Shown here in pieces: positions 11,069-22,203 of a DNA stretch of 64,000 bases (positions within the stretch are counted from its first letter, which is position 1; every line of letters starts with the position of its first letter). Source of the stretch: Cinnamomum chago (taxonomy: Eukaryota > Streptophyta > Magnoliopsida > Laurales > Lauraceae); contig CP142460.1 of NCBI GenBank assembly GCA_038049695.1, forward strand, positions 25,576,001 through 25,640,000, read 5' to 3'. Under the pieces are notes generated by a model. The model was not told the DNA's origin and did no database searches. It was given only the letters and a program-made list of their open reading frames with translations. The position numbers were made by a program, and so were the translations under genes.

Positions 11069-12020
11069 TACTTAAAAAACTGTAGCACATAACCATATAT
11101 TCAATAAAAGAATATTAATGACATTATGGTTTAGTATTCTACCAAATTCATGTGGGAATCCTCTAATCACTAAATTTAGAATACATCGGAATTCCAATCG
11201 CTTAGGGCATGCCTCCTTGGAGAGTGAGAATGCCACTTAGATTGGTGCGGATCAAAGTTGGTTGAAATTAAGATTAAGACTAACTATCAATGATCTCCAT
11301 CATTGATTATCATCTAGGTATCTCATACCAAATAATGTATGACTCCTGATCAGCTTTGGTTTTTAAAATATATGAGGCAAATCATTGGGGATTCTATATC
11401 ACTATTTTAGTTAAGTGTGACCCACTAACTAGCATTGCATGACAACTGTTCTAGGCAGCTCCTCCTTGCGGAGTGGGCCCCCACCACGTCTCACCAACAC
11501 TATCCTAAAGAGATCCACATATCTAGTAACCAGACAAATAAAAGCCCTCAATAGGGAACGGTCATTCTCAAGATGACGTGAGGCTAATACTTTCCTTACA
11601 ATGGACCTATGGTGGAAAACCATGGGGATTTCTCAATTTAAATTCCCCGCTCCCACTTAATATTTTAGAATTGAGGATTTCCTTTTAAGGTATCAGGGCC
11701 CACATTTAGGCTTAAAGAAATAAAGGTCTTACAATAAAAATAAAAAATAAAAGATATACACAAAGAAGAGTATGACGCACAGATTTAAGTGGTTCGGTCA
11801 ATTTCAACCTACTCCATTGAGAAGAGAACCATTTGGATCTTTTCTACTTGAAAGTTTTTCAAAAGGATTACCTTCGAAATCTTTAAAATTTTTGTGGAAA
11901 ATAAAAAATAAAAAATAAAAGACTTTTTTATTTACACTAAAGAAAAGGATAAAAACAATTATTTTTAGTCCGCTAATGTATTCGGTTGGATCATAATCTT
12001 CAATTTGTATCATTTCCTAC
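11069..12020. other. Unassigned junction between copia E and the hAT relic
   Basis: No gene seen. The part next to 11069 should be the 5' leader of copia E (minus strand), but no primer-binding site is clear. Around 11780-11830 the phrase AAGTGGTTCGGTCAA resembles internal sequence of plant copia LTRs. The left end of the hAT element must lie near 12020 but I could not identify a terminal inverted repeat. Confidence 0.35.
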
Positions 12021-12070
12021 TTTCTCTTGTCAGCCAAATACTCTCATAGGCAAACATACCAATCAACTGT

Positions 12071-12484
12071 TTATTCTGCTAAATTCGTTCTTCTGTCATC
12101 CACCACATGTCCACTTGCACTAAAAGCATGTTCTAATGCTACAAAAGACATTGAAATAGTTAGTAGATCACGAGCAATGGCGAATAACACCGAAAATATG
12201 CTTTCATATGCTTTCCACCAGGCTAAAATGCCACAACTAGATGTATCATACATCTCCAATACACCTGAGTCAAGATATGAGGATAACTTCGTTACAATAT
12301 GACTTGAGGTGGAGGATCTGTCCATTTGGTGATAAAGGACGTCTAAAAAAACTCCACCTGATTGCTGGACTAGTTGAGGGGCCATACTAGCTCCTGATGT
12401 ACCCATTTGGGTACAATAGAATTGAAAATGTGATCGTAAATATGACTTTAATTTTTTAAAAATATTTAAGTCTTCACTTTCCAT
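12071..12484 (-). pseudogene. hAT transposase C-terminal dimerisation domain
   Basis: 137 open codons include LSSYLDSGVLEMYD, then ILAWWKAYESIFSVL and IARDLLTISMSFVALEHAFSA followed by VVDDRRTNL. These are the three conserved blocks of the hAT C-terminal (Dimer_Tnp_hAT) domain. Canonical SESAFS appears here as LEHAFS, one sign of decay. The domain mediates oligomerisation of hAT transposases. Confidence 0.9.
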
Positions 12485-12924
12485 ATTATTATTTATTTCT
12501 TCAAGAAAATTTTTACACAGTACTTAATTTTAACCTAAGATCTAATGTAGTAGCCAAACAAAATGTCATTGGAGCTTCTCTCCAATATTTATTAAAATTT
12601 TCTTCATTTTTTTTAGAAATGTCCTTAAGTAGATCAATATTTTTTTAAATTCTAAACTAATTTTAAGAAAAAAGTTTAGAGATTGATTAGAGGTGGAATA
12701 ATACACCCCAGAGATAAATAATGTTGCATTATAAAAAAACTTTTAATTAACCTCTTATTTGGCCACACAACTCCCGTTGTGCATCACTCATCATGTGTTC
12801 TTGTGCATGAAAAGCACAAAATTCATTCAAAACTTCTTTTCTAGAAATAGCCTTATTTAACAAATCATATATATAGAATTCCATCTATGTTCAACATCTG
12901 AATTTATTTTTTTGATGCCCTGGA

Positions 12925-12969
12925 GTCCCACATCGACTATTGAGAGGAAAGTGGCTAGGATTATATGTA
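12925..12969 (+). promoter_or_regulatory. USE plus TATA box, dimer unit 1
   Basis: GTCCCACATCG at 12925-12935 is a perfect match to the plant snRNA upstream sequence element RTCCCACATCG. TATATGTA follows at 12962-12969, a 26-nt gap, close to the Pol III-type (U6, U3) plant spacing rather than the longer Pol II-type spacing. Confidence 0.5.
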
Positions 12970-13148
12970 GAGTTTTGAACTGTTACTTTGCATGAGGCCT
13001 TTTGGTGGGTTGAGGCCTACCAAAAAAAAAATCGTGAGGCCCGTGGCCAAAGCGGTGCCATGGACGGGTTTCCATGTGGGCGGGCCAAGACGGCCGGTAT
13101 GCTACAGGGACGTGCAGCCTTAAGTGGGGTGGATTGCGACGCCTTGGA

Positions 13149-13193
13149 GTCCTACATCGACTATAGAGAGGAAAGTGATTGGAAATATATGTA
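13149..13193 (+). promoter_or_regulatory. USE-like plus TATA box, dimer unit 2
   Basis: GTCCTACATCG (one mismatch to the USE) at 13149-13159 and TATATGTA at 13186-13193, again with exactly 26 nt between them. Confidence 0.45.
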
Positions 13194-13415
13194 AAGCTTT
13201 ATAACCTTACCTGGCATGAGGCCTTTTAGTGAGTTGAGGTCTACCAAAAAAGAAAAAAAAACCGTGAGGCCCTTGGGCCAAAGTGGACAATATCATGCAT
13301 GCGTGTGGGGTGGGGCATTACAATTTTTATGGTTGATACGCCATACCTCTCACATATTGAAGAATATAAATATCTTCTAGGCGCGGAGGGGAATATATTT
13401 AGCAATATTTTTAAT

Positions 13416-13604
13416 TTATTTTGTTATAATTGAAATATGTTTTAAACCAACTTGGGCAATAAGATTTAAGAGGTGACATACACATCTATTTTGAAAAATA
13501 GATCCATCGATCAAATTTAAAAGTGGCATCATAGTTTTCATTAGATTAATATCCACTTTATTATTTGTTGCATTATCTAAAGCTACAGCTAAAACTTTAT
13601 CCAA
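13416..13604 (-). pseudogene. hAT transposase core fragment
   Basis: 62 codons contain VLAVALDNATNNKVDINLM and RCVCHLLNLIAQVGLKH. The DNATNN and CHLLNLI blocks are conserved in the hAT catalytic domain; the Asp in DNATNN would be one of the catalytic acidic residues. Separated by stops from the BED domain upstream and by the dimer insertion from the C-terminus. Confidence 0.85.
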
Positions 13605-13874
13605 AACATTATATTCTTGAAGTTTTTCAAAAATAAGGGACCCTATTCTTTGGCAATCAAGTTTAGAAAAAGTTATAATTAATTTATTAATAACCCGTTT
13701 TAGATTTATGTTATGGGTAGTAATACAAAGAAAGCTATCACGACTTCTAGATTGCCATATATATGTAGTTATAGCTATTCTACTAGGATTATTTGCAAAA
13801 TAATGTTTTATATTTTCCTTTTCACTTTACCAAAGCCTAATAGCATCATTTCTAGGAGTATTGCTAGAATCTTC

Positions 13875-14405
13875 CTAAATTGTGGATCGGCATAGGGCAT
13901 TTTGGATGTATTCTTCGAAAAATTCATTTTCAACAAAAACAAATGGTAATTCAACTAGTACAATTATTTTAACAAGTAATTGTCCAGCATTAACAACATT
14001 ATAAGAAAAGAGTCCTAAACTACTACCATTAGTAGAAGTTTGGGTCTTTGCCCCTGACCCCCTTTTCCCTTGGGTCCTCCCAATATGTTTAGGTTTACAT
14101 TTATCCTTATACCTTTTACAAATGGCCGGTAACCCACCTGAATCGGCAACATAAATCTTACCACAATATTCACATTTTGCATTATGAATCTTTTTTCCAT
14201 TTTTATCTTTAACCTTAAAAGTATCATATGCTTCCCAAACTTTGGAAGTTTTGGGTCTCTTGGATGTTCTACGAGCACTCGTAGCTTCTGGTTGAAATTC
14301 TTCCTCTACTTCTTCTCTCACTTCAACGTTATAGTCTCTTTCCCCTAAATTAACAGAAGAAAGGTCTTCGGGAAGATTTCTTGAAGATTGTCTAGCCACA
14401 TTCAA
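13875..14405 (-). pseudogene. hAT transposase N-terminal region with BED zinc finger
   Basis: 176 open codons. An acidic N-terminus with a basic patch (ARRTSKRPKTSKVWEAY) leads to CEYCGKIY followed by GGLPAICKRYKDKC, the BED-type zinc finger that binds transposon ends. The His expected in the GTxxLxxHxxxC motif is not in its usual place (ICKRYKDKC), suggesting a damaged finger. The frame ends soon after, consistent with a relic. Confidence 0.85.
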
Positions 14406-15116
14406 TAAAGTAATTTTGAAATAAAAAAGATATATAATAATCGTAATAGAGATTTTTGTGGTAATTAATATAAGAAAGGGGAAAAGATAAGAGTTAATAT
14501 AATATATTATAGACTATATAGAAATATGAAATCTCAAATTTAAATGAAATAAATACCTTAAAATTTTTAAAGAGCCCTTAAACTTGTCCCTTGATGACTT
14601 GATCTTTGACCCCGCAAAAAACTTCTTAGAAATATGATTAAAGATAGATTTGGATGCTTTGAGAGAGTTAAAGACTGTCAAGAGAGTGAGAGAGTTGGAT
14701 GAGTATTGAGTTTGGTGAGAAATGAGAATGAGAGGCCCTTATTTATAGACTTTTAAAAATTCAAAAAATCTCCAATGCCCCTAATATAATAACTAATATT
14801 TTATGTCTGTTGGGAGGGGGTAAAATGGTCAAAACACCAATATGACCTTTTTTTTATCATTTGAGGGATAAAACGGTCAAAACACACTGTCCGTCGTGCC
14901 GTGCCGTGTCACAGATGGGTCATGCCCCGGGTGTGCGCACGGGCCTGGGGCTCAGGCGTAGCACGGCCCGTGCCGTGCCGTGTCGTGCCATGCCGTAGAA
15001 GGGTCGTGCCCTAGGCATGCCACGGGCCTGGGACTTAAGCCCATAGGCCGTGCCATGCCACAATATGTTGACTGTTGTGCCAGGCCTGGGTGACACGACC
15101 CATTTTACATCTCTAC

Positions 15117-15533
15117 TTCAAGATTTGTACCAATGGTTTTTTTTTTCTAAGGGCAAAAATGGTTTATAAAATTTTCCACACCTAATTTTCATGTCACATA
15201 GAGTAGACAAGCACAGCCAAACCACACAGTCCTAAATAGGCCCATACCAAGAAAAGAAAAATGGGCTTTGATATATTAGTGCACTTTGAACTTGATTTTT
15301 CTAAACTAATGACCAAAATTCATATAATGTCACTAGAGTTGTTTGCCTTGGGCAAAAATATTTAAAAGAAAAACTAATCTAAGTCAAACGACTCTAGTGG
15401 CACCATCCAAATTTGGGTCGTGAAATTGAAAATACCAAATTTAAGGATGACTAATATCTCAATATGGGGTTTTGGGAGAAAAAAAAGTTATAAAAAATTA
15501 TTGATCAAAGTCAGGCGACTTGGTTCTAACCCA
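15117..15533. other. Spacer with no recognised feature
   Basis: AT-rich sequence between the hAT terminus and a TA microsatellite. No coding or repeat structure identified. Confidence 0.4.

Positions 15534-15568
<35 letters not shown>
15534..15568. repeat. (TA)n microsatellite
   Basis: About 35 bp of near-perfect TA repeat with one TG interruption, immediately left of the inverted-repeat element. Confidence 0.95.
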
Positions 15569-15570
15569 AA

Positions 15571-15760
15571 GAGCTTTTTGCATATACCATCCTAAAGTTT
15601 ATAGGATTTGTAAATAGGCCCCTGAGGTTTTAGTATTTATAAATAGGCCCCCAGAATTTTCATTTTAATACCTTCTGTGTCCCCAAAATCAATAGTTTCT
15701 AAGCACCATAGGTCTTTAGAGTGAAATGACATTTTTGCCCATCTCTTTTATCCGTATATG
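15571..15760 (+). repeat. Left long inverted repeat of an element enclosing copia D
   Basis: The arm matches the reverse complement of 21618-21875: shared phrases include TATAAATAGG, TTTTAGTATTT and CCAAAATCAAT in the same order. Estimated divergence is 20-25%. Inverted arms around a non-coding interior suggest a foldback or MITE/Mutator-like element into which copia D inserted. Confidence 0.7.
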
Positions 15761-16296
15761 CATAATTTCAAAAGCTTGGACTCAACTTTTTTTTATAAAA
15801 CATATAACATTAACAATTTACTTAGTGGGAGAGAATAACCCTATATAAATTCTTTTTTTTTTTTGTAAATACAGGGCTCATTTCATTAAATCCACATTGA
15901 TCATGATGACAATATATAATACCTGTACTTATAACTAGTTATAATTTTTCAATCCATATGTGACCACCTTTAGATTGATGAAAGTTTTAAAATACATGAT
16001 TAAGCTTCATGTGTGTAATGTGTAGGGGGTTTAAAAATAGTATTGGGGGAATGGGCAAATGAAAAAAAAATATATATTAAATTTTAGAATTTGTGACGGG
16101 GTGGTGTTTGGCTCTATGACAAAGAAATATTAGGGGAGGGGCAAATGTTAAAAAAAAATATTAATTCTTAGAATGTGAGGGGGGAGGGGGAATCTTAGAC
16201 TTTTCTCAAATATGGGTAGGGCTTAAGTCCCCAGGCCCTTGTACCTGGGTCCACCCCCGGTCATGTGCATGAGAGGGTTATTATTGAGAGAAACCG

Positions 16297-16589
16297 TGTA
16301 GAAGATAGTAGGCCTTAAGACAGCCCAGCCCAACAAGGTCCATGTATAATCCCACACATGGGATTTAGTCTAGATTGTATAGATAATTTCTCTCCATTGT
16401 ATAACTAATTTCTCTCCTCTTACTTCCTTTTATAGACTCGGAGATATTCTTTCATTATTCTAATTGTATTCTTAGCATGTTTAGAGCCTTGATTAAGGCA
16501 CAATCAGATTATAAATATAAGCAGTGGATCCTCCATTGAGGTACAACCTTCTCTCCATTCTTCCTCTTCTTCTTCCATACATTATAACA
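16297..16589 (+). repeat. Copia D 5' LTR
   Basis: Starts TGTAGAAGATAG, ends CATTATAACA. Contains a TATAAATATAAG box near 16510. Followed directly by the primer-binding site. Confidence 0.92.
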
Positions 16590-16831
16590 TGGTATTAGAC
16601 CTCTGTGAGATCTCTCCATATCAACTATCTCTAAGGTACAATCCCTTCTCAAGGACCTGAAAAGAAGACCTTTCCTCACAGCAAATAGGCTATGTCGACC
16701 TCTACAGAGTGTGTATCAAAGGTGGGCCATCATCCGATCATCCAGAAATAAAAAACAAACACCACCACATGGGTCGCCCATCTTCTCTAGGAATTATTGT
16801 TATTTTTTTCAGAATTTTTGGCACATCTGAG

Positions 16832-17270
16832 GTAGGTCAACTACTGCTGCTTGTGATTTCCTATTTTGTCAAGATAGTTTTCATCAGATCCGTCCCATCT
16901 TGCAGATTTTCAATCTTTTGTTATGTAGCCTGATTTAAAAGATAGTATGAAGTATTACACAGAGGACTACATCCTCTGATCAGAGATCTAATCTTATTGT
17001 GGGCCCCACGTGACAACTCCAGCACCAAATAAGAAGTCGTCTGGCCCTGTTTTAGCCCTTTTTGGGCTGTGTTTTTTTCCCCTAGAATTCCTCCTTGTGC
17101 TCCAACAACAAATCTAAACCAGATTTCAGACTCTTTTGCTGCTTATTGCTGACTGATTGTTGTTTCGTCCTCCCCAACTCTCTCTCGGCTTGGATTAGTG
17201 AAGAACAGACCTTCTTGTTTGCTGATATTCTGTTTTGTCTCTCTCTATTACACATTCTCTTACATTTCAG
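16832..17270 (+). other. Possible leader intron of copia D
   Basis: A GAG|GTAGGT donor-like sequence (GT at 16832) and a strong acceptor, pyrimidine-rich and ending TACATTTCAG at 17270, lie four bases before the gag ATG at 17274. The donor module recurs in copia A, B and C. Splicing is inferred, not shown. Confidence 0.35.
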
Positions 17271-17273
17271 ATC

Positions 17274-18216
17274 ATGGAAAAATATGATGTTATCCCAATT
17301 AAATTTAATGGGCATAATTATATGTCTTGGTCCTTCCGTTTAAAAAACTTTGTAGAAGGACAAGGGCTACTTGGTTATCTTGATGGAGCAATAACTAAGC
17401 CTTATACTCCAAGTGCCACTGACTCCAAAGCCTTAGCCACTTGGTCCAAGGAAAATGCTAAAGTGGTTACTTGGATACTTAACTCTATTGATTCCTCTCT
17501 TACCGTCGCTCTTCAAGTATATACTACAACAGCTGATATGCGGGCTCATCTCAAGAAAGTCTACCATCAAACCAATAAAGCCCCAGAAGTTTCACTTGGA
17601 CAGTGAAATTGCTAAATACAATTAAGGGGATAAATCTGTGCAGGAATACTTTAATGGTTTTCTCACCTTATGGACCGAAAGGGATTCTATGTTGATCCAA
17701 ACAGTCTCTCCTGGATTTCTATCAGAGGTTTTCAAATTACAAGAAGAAACTCACATTAGCCAGTTTCTAATGAATCTATGTCCAGAATTTGAATCTGTTA
17801 GGTCTGCTCTCATGAATAAAGAAATTTCTTCTAATCTTGATACCTGCTTTCAAGAAGTCCTTCCCGAAGAACTTCATCTCACCTCACAGGGTACTATTCT
17901 TGAAGAACCAAAGGCCATCATTGCGCCTCTTCCAACGGACTCTGCTCTTCTGGCAACCCCAAATCCGAAGCTTACTCAATGTTATGAATGCAAAAGCTTC
18001 AGTCATATTGCAAAAAATTATTGCAAGAAGTTGGTTTGCAGATATTGCAAATGCTGTGGTCATCTTATTTATGACCGTCAAACTTACAGCGAAGGAATAA
18101 GACACAACAAAAGAAGCCTCCCTCTAATCTGCCAAGACATAATATTCCAACTGCATTTCAGGCTCAAGCACCCTTATTCGATACAGGAAACACTTCATCC
18201 AGGGCTGTATCCATGA
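17274..18216 (+). pseudogene. Copia D gag (broken)
   Basis: Begins MEKYDVIPIKFNGHNYMSWSF, the copia gag N-terminus also seen in copia A. An in-frame stop at 17604 and frame breaks follow; a second segment (17638-18216) holds the middle of gag and two zinc-knuckle-like motifs (CYECKSFSHIAKNYC, CRYCKCCGHLIYD). The knuckles have altered spacing or residues. The upstream ATG is chosen because it follows the leader and matches the sister elements. Confidence 0.85.
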
Positions 18217-18370
18217 CTCCTGCTCAAATTCAAGAACTGATTGAAAACACAGTTACCACAGCATATGCATCTATGAGCTTTACTGGTTGTCGGTATCAAA
18301 CTCATTCTCCTATAGCATTTCCTACCTTCCATTCTTCATATCTACTTCTCCTCCTATCACCTCATTCACA

Positions 18371-19650
18371 TGGTTTTTAGATTCAGGAGCCTCAAATCAT
18401 ATGACATCTGTAGAATAGAGCTTTATAGATTCTCACCATTATCTTGGAAAAGAAAAAATAACCATTGCTAATGGAGATCAACTACTCATCTCTAGAGTTG
18501 GTACCATTACTTTATCTAGTGTCTATGGCCAATCCATCACCCTTTCTAATGTCTATTTTGTTTCCAAAATTATCAGCCAATTTACTTTATGTGGGATAGC
18601 TTATTAATGATGGATATATTGTTCACTTTTCTTCCTTTTATTGTGTTATAGAGGGGCGACAAACTAGGAAGGTTTGCTAGACAATGGACATTATTCCTTC
18701 TTTGCTTCTTCTTCTTATAAAATCAATAAATTGTGGACTGTTTGGCATAAACGTCTTGGTCATGTGAACAATGCTTATTTAATTTCCTTGTTTAAGATTG
18801 GTTGTTTGGAATCTACTTTTGATAATAAAATAATGTCTTCTTTCTCTCAATCAAAGTGTGAAGCTTTTTGCTTAAGTAAGAGTCATAATTTGTCTTATTC
18901 TATTCATAATTCTTGTGCATTGGAATCATTTGACATTATTCACACTGATGTTTAGGGAATTGTTCTTACCTAAAGTAGGATGGGATTTAAGTATTATGTG
19001 ACCTTTATTGATGATCATTCCCGTTATATTTGGATTTATTTCATACTTTTTTCAAATATTTTATAACATGGTCCCAACCCAATTTAAGAAAGCTATCAAG
19101 ATTCTTAGATCAAATTCTGGTGGAGAATACATCTCATGATTTCTCTGCCTTCCTTTCTGATAAATGCATTCTGCACAAAAAATCATATCCACATACTCCT
19201 CAACAAAATGGAATTGGGGAAAGAAAGAACAGACACATTTTTGAAAATGTTCATACTCTTTTAATTGCATTATTAGTTCCTCCCAATTTTTGATGTGATG
19301 CTGCACAGACTACTGTGTATCTTATCAATCGTCTTCCTATCACTGTTCTAGGAAAGACTATACCTTATGGAGTTCTCTTTGTTCATACCCATTCATACTC
19401 TCACTAGCGTGTTTTTGACTGCTTGTGCTTTGTTCACCTTCTACCTACTGAGCGCACTAAGTTATCACCACAGGCTGCCAAATGCATCTTTCTGGGTTAT
19501 AGTAATGAACATAGGGTTTTTGTATTACGATCGATTGGAAAAACGCATGCAAATATCTCGTAATGTGATTTTCTTGGACCATATTCCTTTCTTTTCTTTA
19601 TGTTTGGATAGTCATCCTATTGTCGTGTCCTACCGACCATAGTTCCTGGA
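18371..19650 (+). pseudogene. Copia D protease and integrase remnants
   Basis: [13 protein letters not shown] near 18371 is the protease active-site region. LWHKRLGHVNN (near 18730) is the pre-integrase domain. Integrase follows with [19 protein letters not shown] and PQQNGIGERKNRH (near 19200), but stops and deletions remove much of the core between the two catalytic aspartates. Confidence 0.82.
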
Positions 19651-19708
19651 GTTTGCTTCTCCATCAACTCTTTCCAAAGTCTCTGTCCGGCAAAACACGA
19701 TCCCTCTT

Positions 19709-21290
19709 ATGGTGACTCCCTCTCCTGCTTATCCCCCAGTGCCGCAACCTTCAGGTAACAATACTTCTTCTGATAGCATCATCTCTCTGCGACGCTCTAG
19801 TCATCCTTCTGTTGGCCATAACCGCTATGGATTTCCAACTTTTTTTACTTACTTGGACAGTGCTCCTATACCCACCTCATATTCACAAGCCTCGAAGATC
19901 GCTTACTAGCAGGATGCTATGAATGAGGAATTGTTTACTCTTGAAGCAAACCAAACATGGGAATTGGTACCGGCCCCTGAAGGAGCATCTGTGATTGGCA
20001 GTAAATGGATATACTCCGTCAAAGTTCACTCTGATGGGAGTCTTGATCACTACAAAGCCAGATTGGTTGCGCAGGATTATAAGCAGGAATATAAGGAAAC
20101 ATTTGCACCAGTGGCTAAAATGACCACCGTTTGTACTCTTCTTTGTGTCACGGCAGCCCTCAATTGGCCTCTATGGCAAATGGATGTAAAAAATGCTTTT
20201 CTTCATAGGGACTTACGAGATACTATTCAAATAAGCTCTCAGGGCTTGGTTCGATAAATTCCGGGCAGCAATTCTTCAAGTTGGATTTCGTCAGAGTCAC
20301 TCTGGTAGTTCCCTATTTTCGAGATTGACATCGAAGGGCTACACATTCCTCTTAGTCTATGTTGATGATATGATTATCAGTGGCAATGATATTGACGGCA
20401 TTACGGATCTCAAACACCATCTTACTCACCACTTCAGAATGAAGGCTCTTGGTCCTCTCACTTACTTTCTAGGGCTTGAATTTTTGCGTAACAAATCAGG
20501 CCTTAGGGTTCGGTCCATCAGTGTAAATATGCTACATATTTGATCACTTCGACAAAGCTTGATGATGCTCACACTTTTGATACACCTATGGAATTGAGCA
20601 ACAAAATCAGTACAGATGATGGCCCTCCCTTAGATGATCCCTCTGTTTTCTGGCGAATAGTTGGTAGTTTACTCTATTAACTATGATTCGGTCGAATATT
20701 TCTCATGCAGTTCATACAGTTAGCCGGTTTGTTAACAATCCCCACAAATCTCAACTTGCTGCTACTTTGCGGATGATCCGCTATGTTAAATGAACTCTTC
20801 ATCATGGTCTCTTCTACCCTTCTGGTACTTCTCTGCACTTATCAGCTTATGCGAATGCTGACTAGGCTGACTGTCTAGACTCTCGGCGATCTACCATTGG
20901 TTGGTGTATGTTTCTTGGGGAATCTCTGATCTCGTGGAAGTGCAAGAAGCAAACCACTGTATCAAAGTCTTCTGCTGAGGCAGAATATTGGGCGATGTCA
21001 TCCGCTAGTGTTGAAATCATCTGGCTACGCCGTCTTCTTTGTAAATTAGGTGTTCTTGTTGGTAGTTCTACACCTCTTCATGAGGACAATACTAGTCCTA
21101 CTAGGATTGCCAACAATTCGATCTTTCATAAATGGACAAATCAAATTGAGATTGACTGTCACTTCATCCATTGGCATGTTATTACTAAGAAGATAACTTT
21201 ACCTCATGCCTCTTCTTTTAACTAGTTAGCGGATATATGCACAAAAGCACTTTCCAAAACGCGTCATCATGATCTCACTAGCAAATTGAT
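19709..21290 (+). pseudogene. Copia D reverse transcriptase and RNase H remnants
   Basis: RT begins with NQTWELVPAPEGASVIGSKW and continues to [14 protein letters not shown] (near 20190). A deletion follows, then LLVYVDDMIISGND (near 20340) with the catalytic YVDD. RNase H is recognisable near 20900-21225 (SWKCKKQTTVSKSSAEAEY and WLRRLLCKLG). Several stops make the whole nonfunctional. Confidence 0.85.
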
Positions 21291-21324
21291 GTTTTTTACC
21301 TTACCACATCAATTTGAGGGGGAG

Positions 21325-21602
21325 TGTAGAAGATAACATGCCTTAAGATAGGCCCAGGCCAACAAGGCCCATGTATAATCCCACACGTGGGATTTAGTCT
21401 AGAGTGTATAGCTAAATTCTCTCCATTGTATAGCTAGTTTCTCTCCTCTTACTTTCTTGTATAGACTAGGAGATATTCTTTCATTATTTTCATTGTATTC
21501 TTAGCATGTTTAGAGCCTTGATTAAGGCACAATCAGATTATAAATATAAGTAGTCGATCCTCCATTATTTTCATTGTATGGTTTCTTCCCTACATTATAA
21601 CA
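21325..21602 (+). repeat. Copia D 3' LTR
   Basis: Starts TGTAGAAGATAAC and ends CATTATAACA; preceded by a GAGGGGGAG polypurine tract. About 280 bp upstream of the PNG1 transcription region. Confidence 0.92.
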
Positions 21603-21617
21603 AACCATGAGACTTGA

Positions 21618-21875
21618 GATAAAATAATGGTGTTTTTGCATATAAAAGTATATTCACTTTTGTTTCATGGATGTAAGGGCAAATCTGATATTTTTATATA
21701 AAAATCCAACAGAAATCTGATGGTGGATGCTCATTCTTGTTAGGAACATTGATTTTGGAGATATAAAAGGTATTAATAAGAAAAAGTAGGAGCTTATTTG
21801 CAAATACTAAAATCTCAACGTCCTATTTATAAATTCTACAAACCTTAGGCGGTCTATACAAGAGTTCTAAAAAAA
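21618..21875 (-). repeat. Right long inverted repeat of the element enclosing copia D
   Basis: Reverse-complement partner of 15571-15760. It ends next to an A-rich run, about 250 bp before the PNG1 start codon, so a transposon end borders the PNG1 promoter. Confidence 0.7.
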
Positions 21876-22125
21876 AAAAAAAGCTGATGGGAGAAGTGGC
21901 GATGGAAATGTCCAGGAAATGTCCAGGCAGCGAAGGATTTGACTTGGCTGATCAGTTGGAAGACTTCTGATCAGTTGGAAGCCTTTTGAACAGTAAAAAG
22001 ATACAAACAGTGGAGCAGTAAATTAAAAGCAACAAAATGCGAGATTAGAAGCAAAGGATTCACCACCCACTGCTGTTTCGTTCTCCTCTTTCACGCCCTG
22101 AACCCGATCGAAGTCCTCCTTCATC
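21876..22125 (+). promoter_or_regulatory. PNG1: PNG1 promoter and 5' untranslated region
   Basis: Only about 250 bp separates the inverted-repeat element from the PNG1 ATG. It contains two tight direct duplications: GGAAATGTCCAG twice (near 21904-21930) and TGATCAGTTGGAAG twice (near 21950-21985). The C/T-rich stretch from about 22065 (TTTCGTTCTCCTCTTTCACG) looks like a 5' UTR. No canonical TATA box is obvious. The start codon has G at +4 (ATCATGGGC). Confidence 0.5.
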
Positions 22126-22203
22126 ATGGGCGCTCGCAAGTTCCTCGTTCATCACAATCACTCCGTCTTCGACGTCGACTACGATACAGATGACGGCCTC
22201 GAA
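22126..22203 (+). CDS. PNG1: PNG1 exon 1 (coding part)
   Basis: 78 nt, 26 codons, [12 protein letters not shown] to DTDDGLE; donor GAA|GTCCAT. The start is the first ATG after the C/T-rich leader and matches the family N-terminus. Confidence 0.93.

Larger units (their letters stand above)
12914..13322 (+). repeat. Tandem dimer with snRNA-type promoter motifs, inserted in the hAT relic
   Basis: Two related units, 12914-13137 and 13138-13322, each begin GnCGCCTTGGAGTCC-like and contain an USE-like box, then TATATGTA, then GCATGAGGCCTTTT and a segment ending in CCGTGAGGCC(C). Unit 2 ends in GTGGACAATATC...GCATTACA, similar to a repeat common in plant genomes as I recall it. Divergence between units is about 25% with indels. 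No coding content. It separates two parts of the hAT transposase. Confidence 0.8.
12021..15116 (-). mobile_element. hAT DNA transposon relic (antisense)
   Basis: Minus-strand order is a terminal region (15116 inward), BED zinc finger (14405-13875), hAT core fragment (13604-13416) and C-terminal dimerisation domain (12484-12071). The right terminus, read on the minus strand, begins TAGAGATGTAAAATGGGTCG, followed by a subterminal region of repeated GTGCCGTGCC/GGCCTGGG words, characteristic of plant hAT ends. The transposase is split by frame breaks and by an inserted tandem dimer (12914-13322). The left terminus was not found. Confidence 0.85.
16297..21602 (+). mobile_element. Copia element D (old, sense to PNG1, upstream of it)
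   Basis: Complete but decayed Ty1/copia element. LTRs at 16297-16589 and 21325-21602 are 293 and 278 bp and differ at a few dozen positions, indicating an older insertion than A-C. Flanks AACCG (16292-16296) and AACCA (21603-21607) look like a 5-bp target duplication with one G-to-A change. Primer-binding site at 16590 (TGGTATTAGACC, two mismatches to TGGTATCAGAGC); purine tract ends GAGGGGGAG before the 3' LTR. Gag, protease, integrase, RT and RNase H are all recognisable but in several frames. It is nested between the long inverted repeats. Confidence 0.92.

Noticed and set aside
12925-12969. A functional U6 or other snRNA gene
   Set aside because: Promoter-like boxes are present but no snRNA sequence follows the TATA box.
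17082-17343. Small frames in the copia D leader
   Set aside because: They lie between primer-binding site and gag and match no family; better explained as leader.
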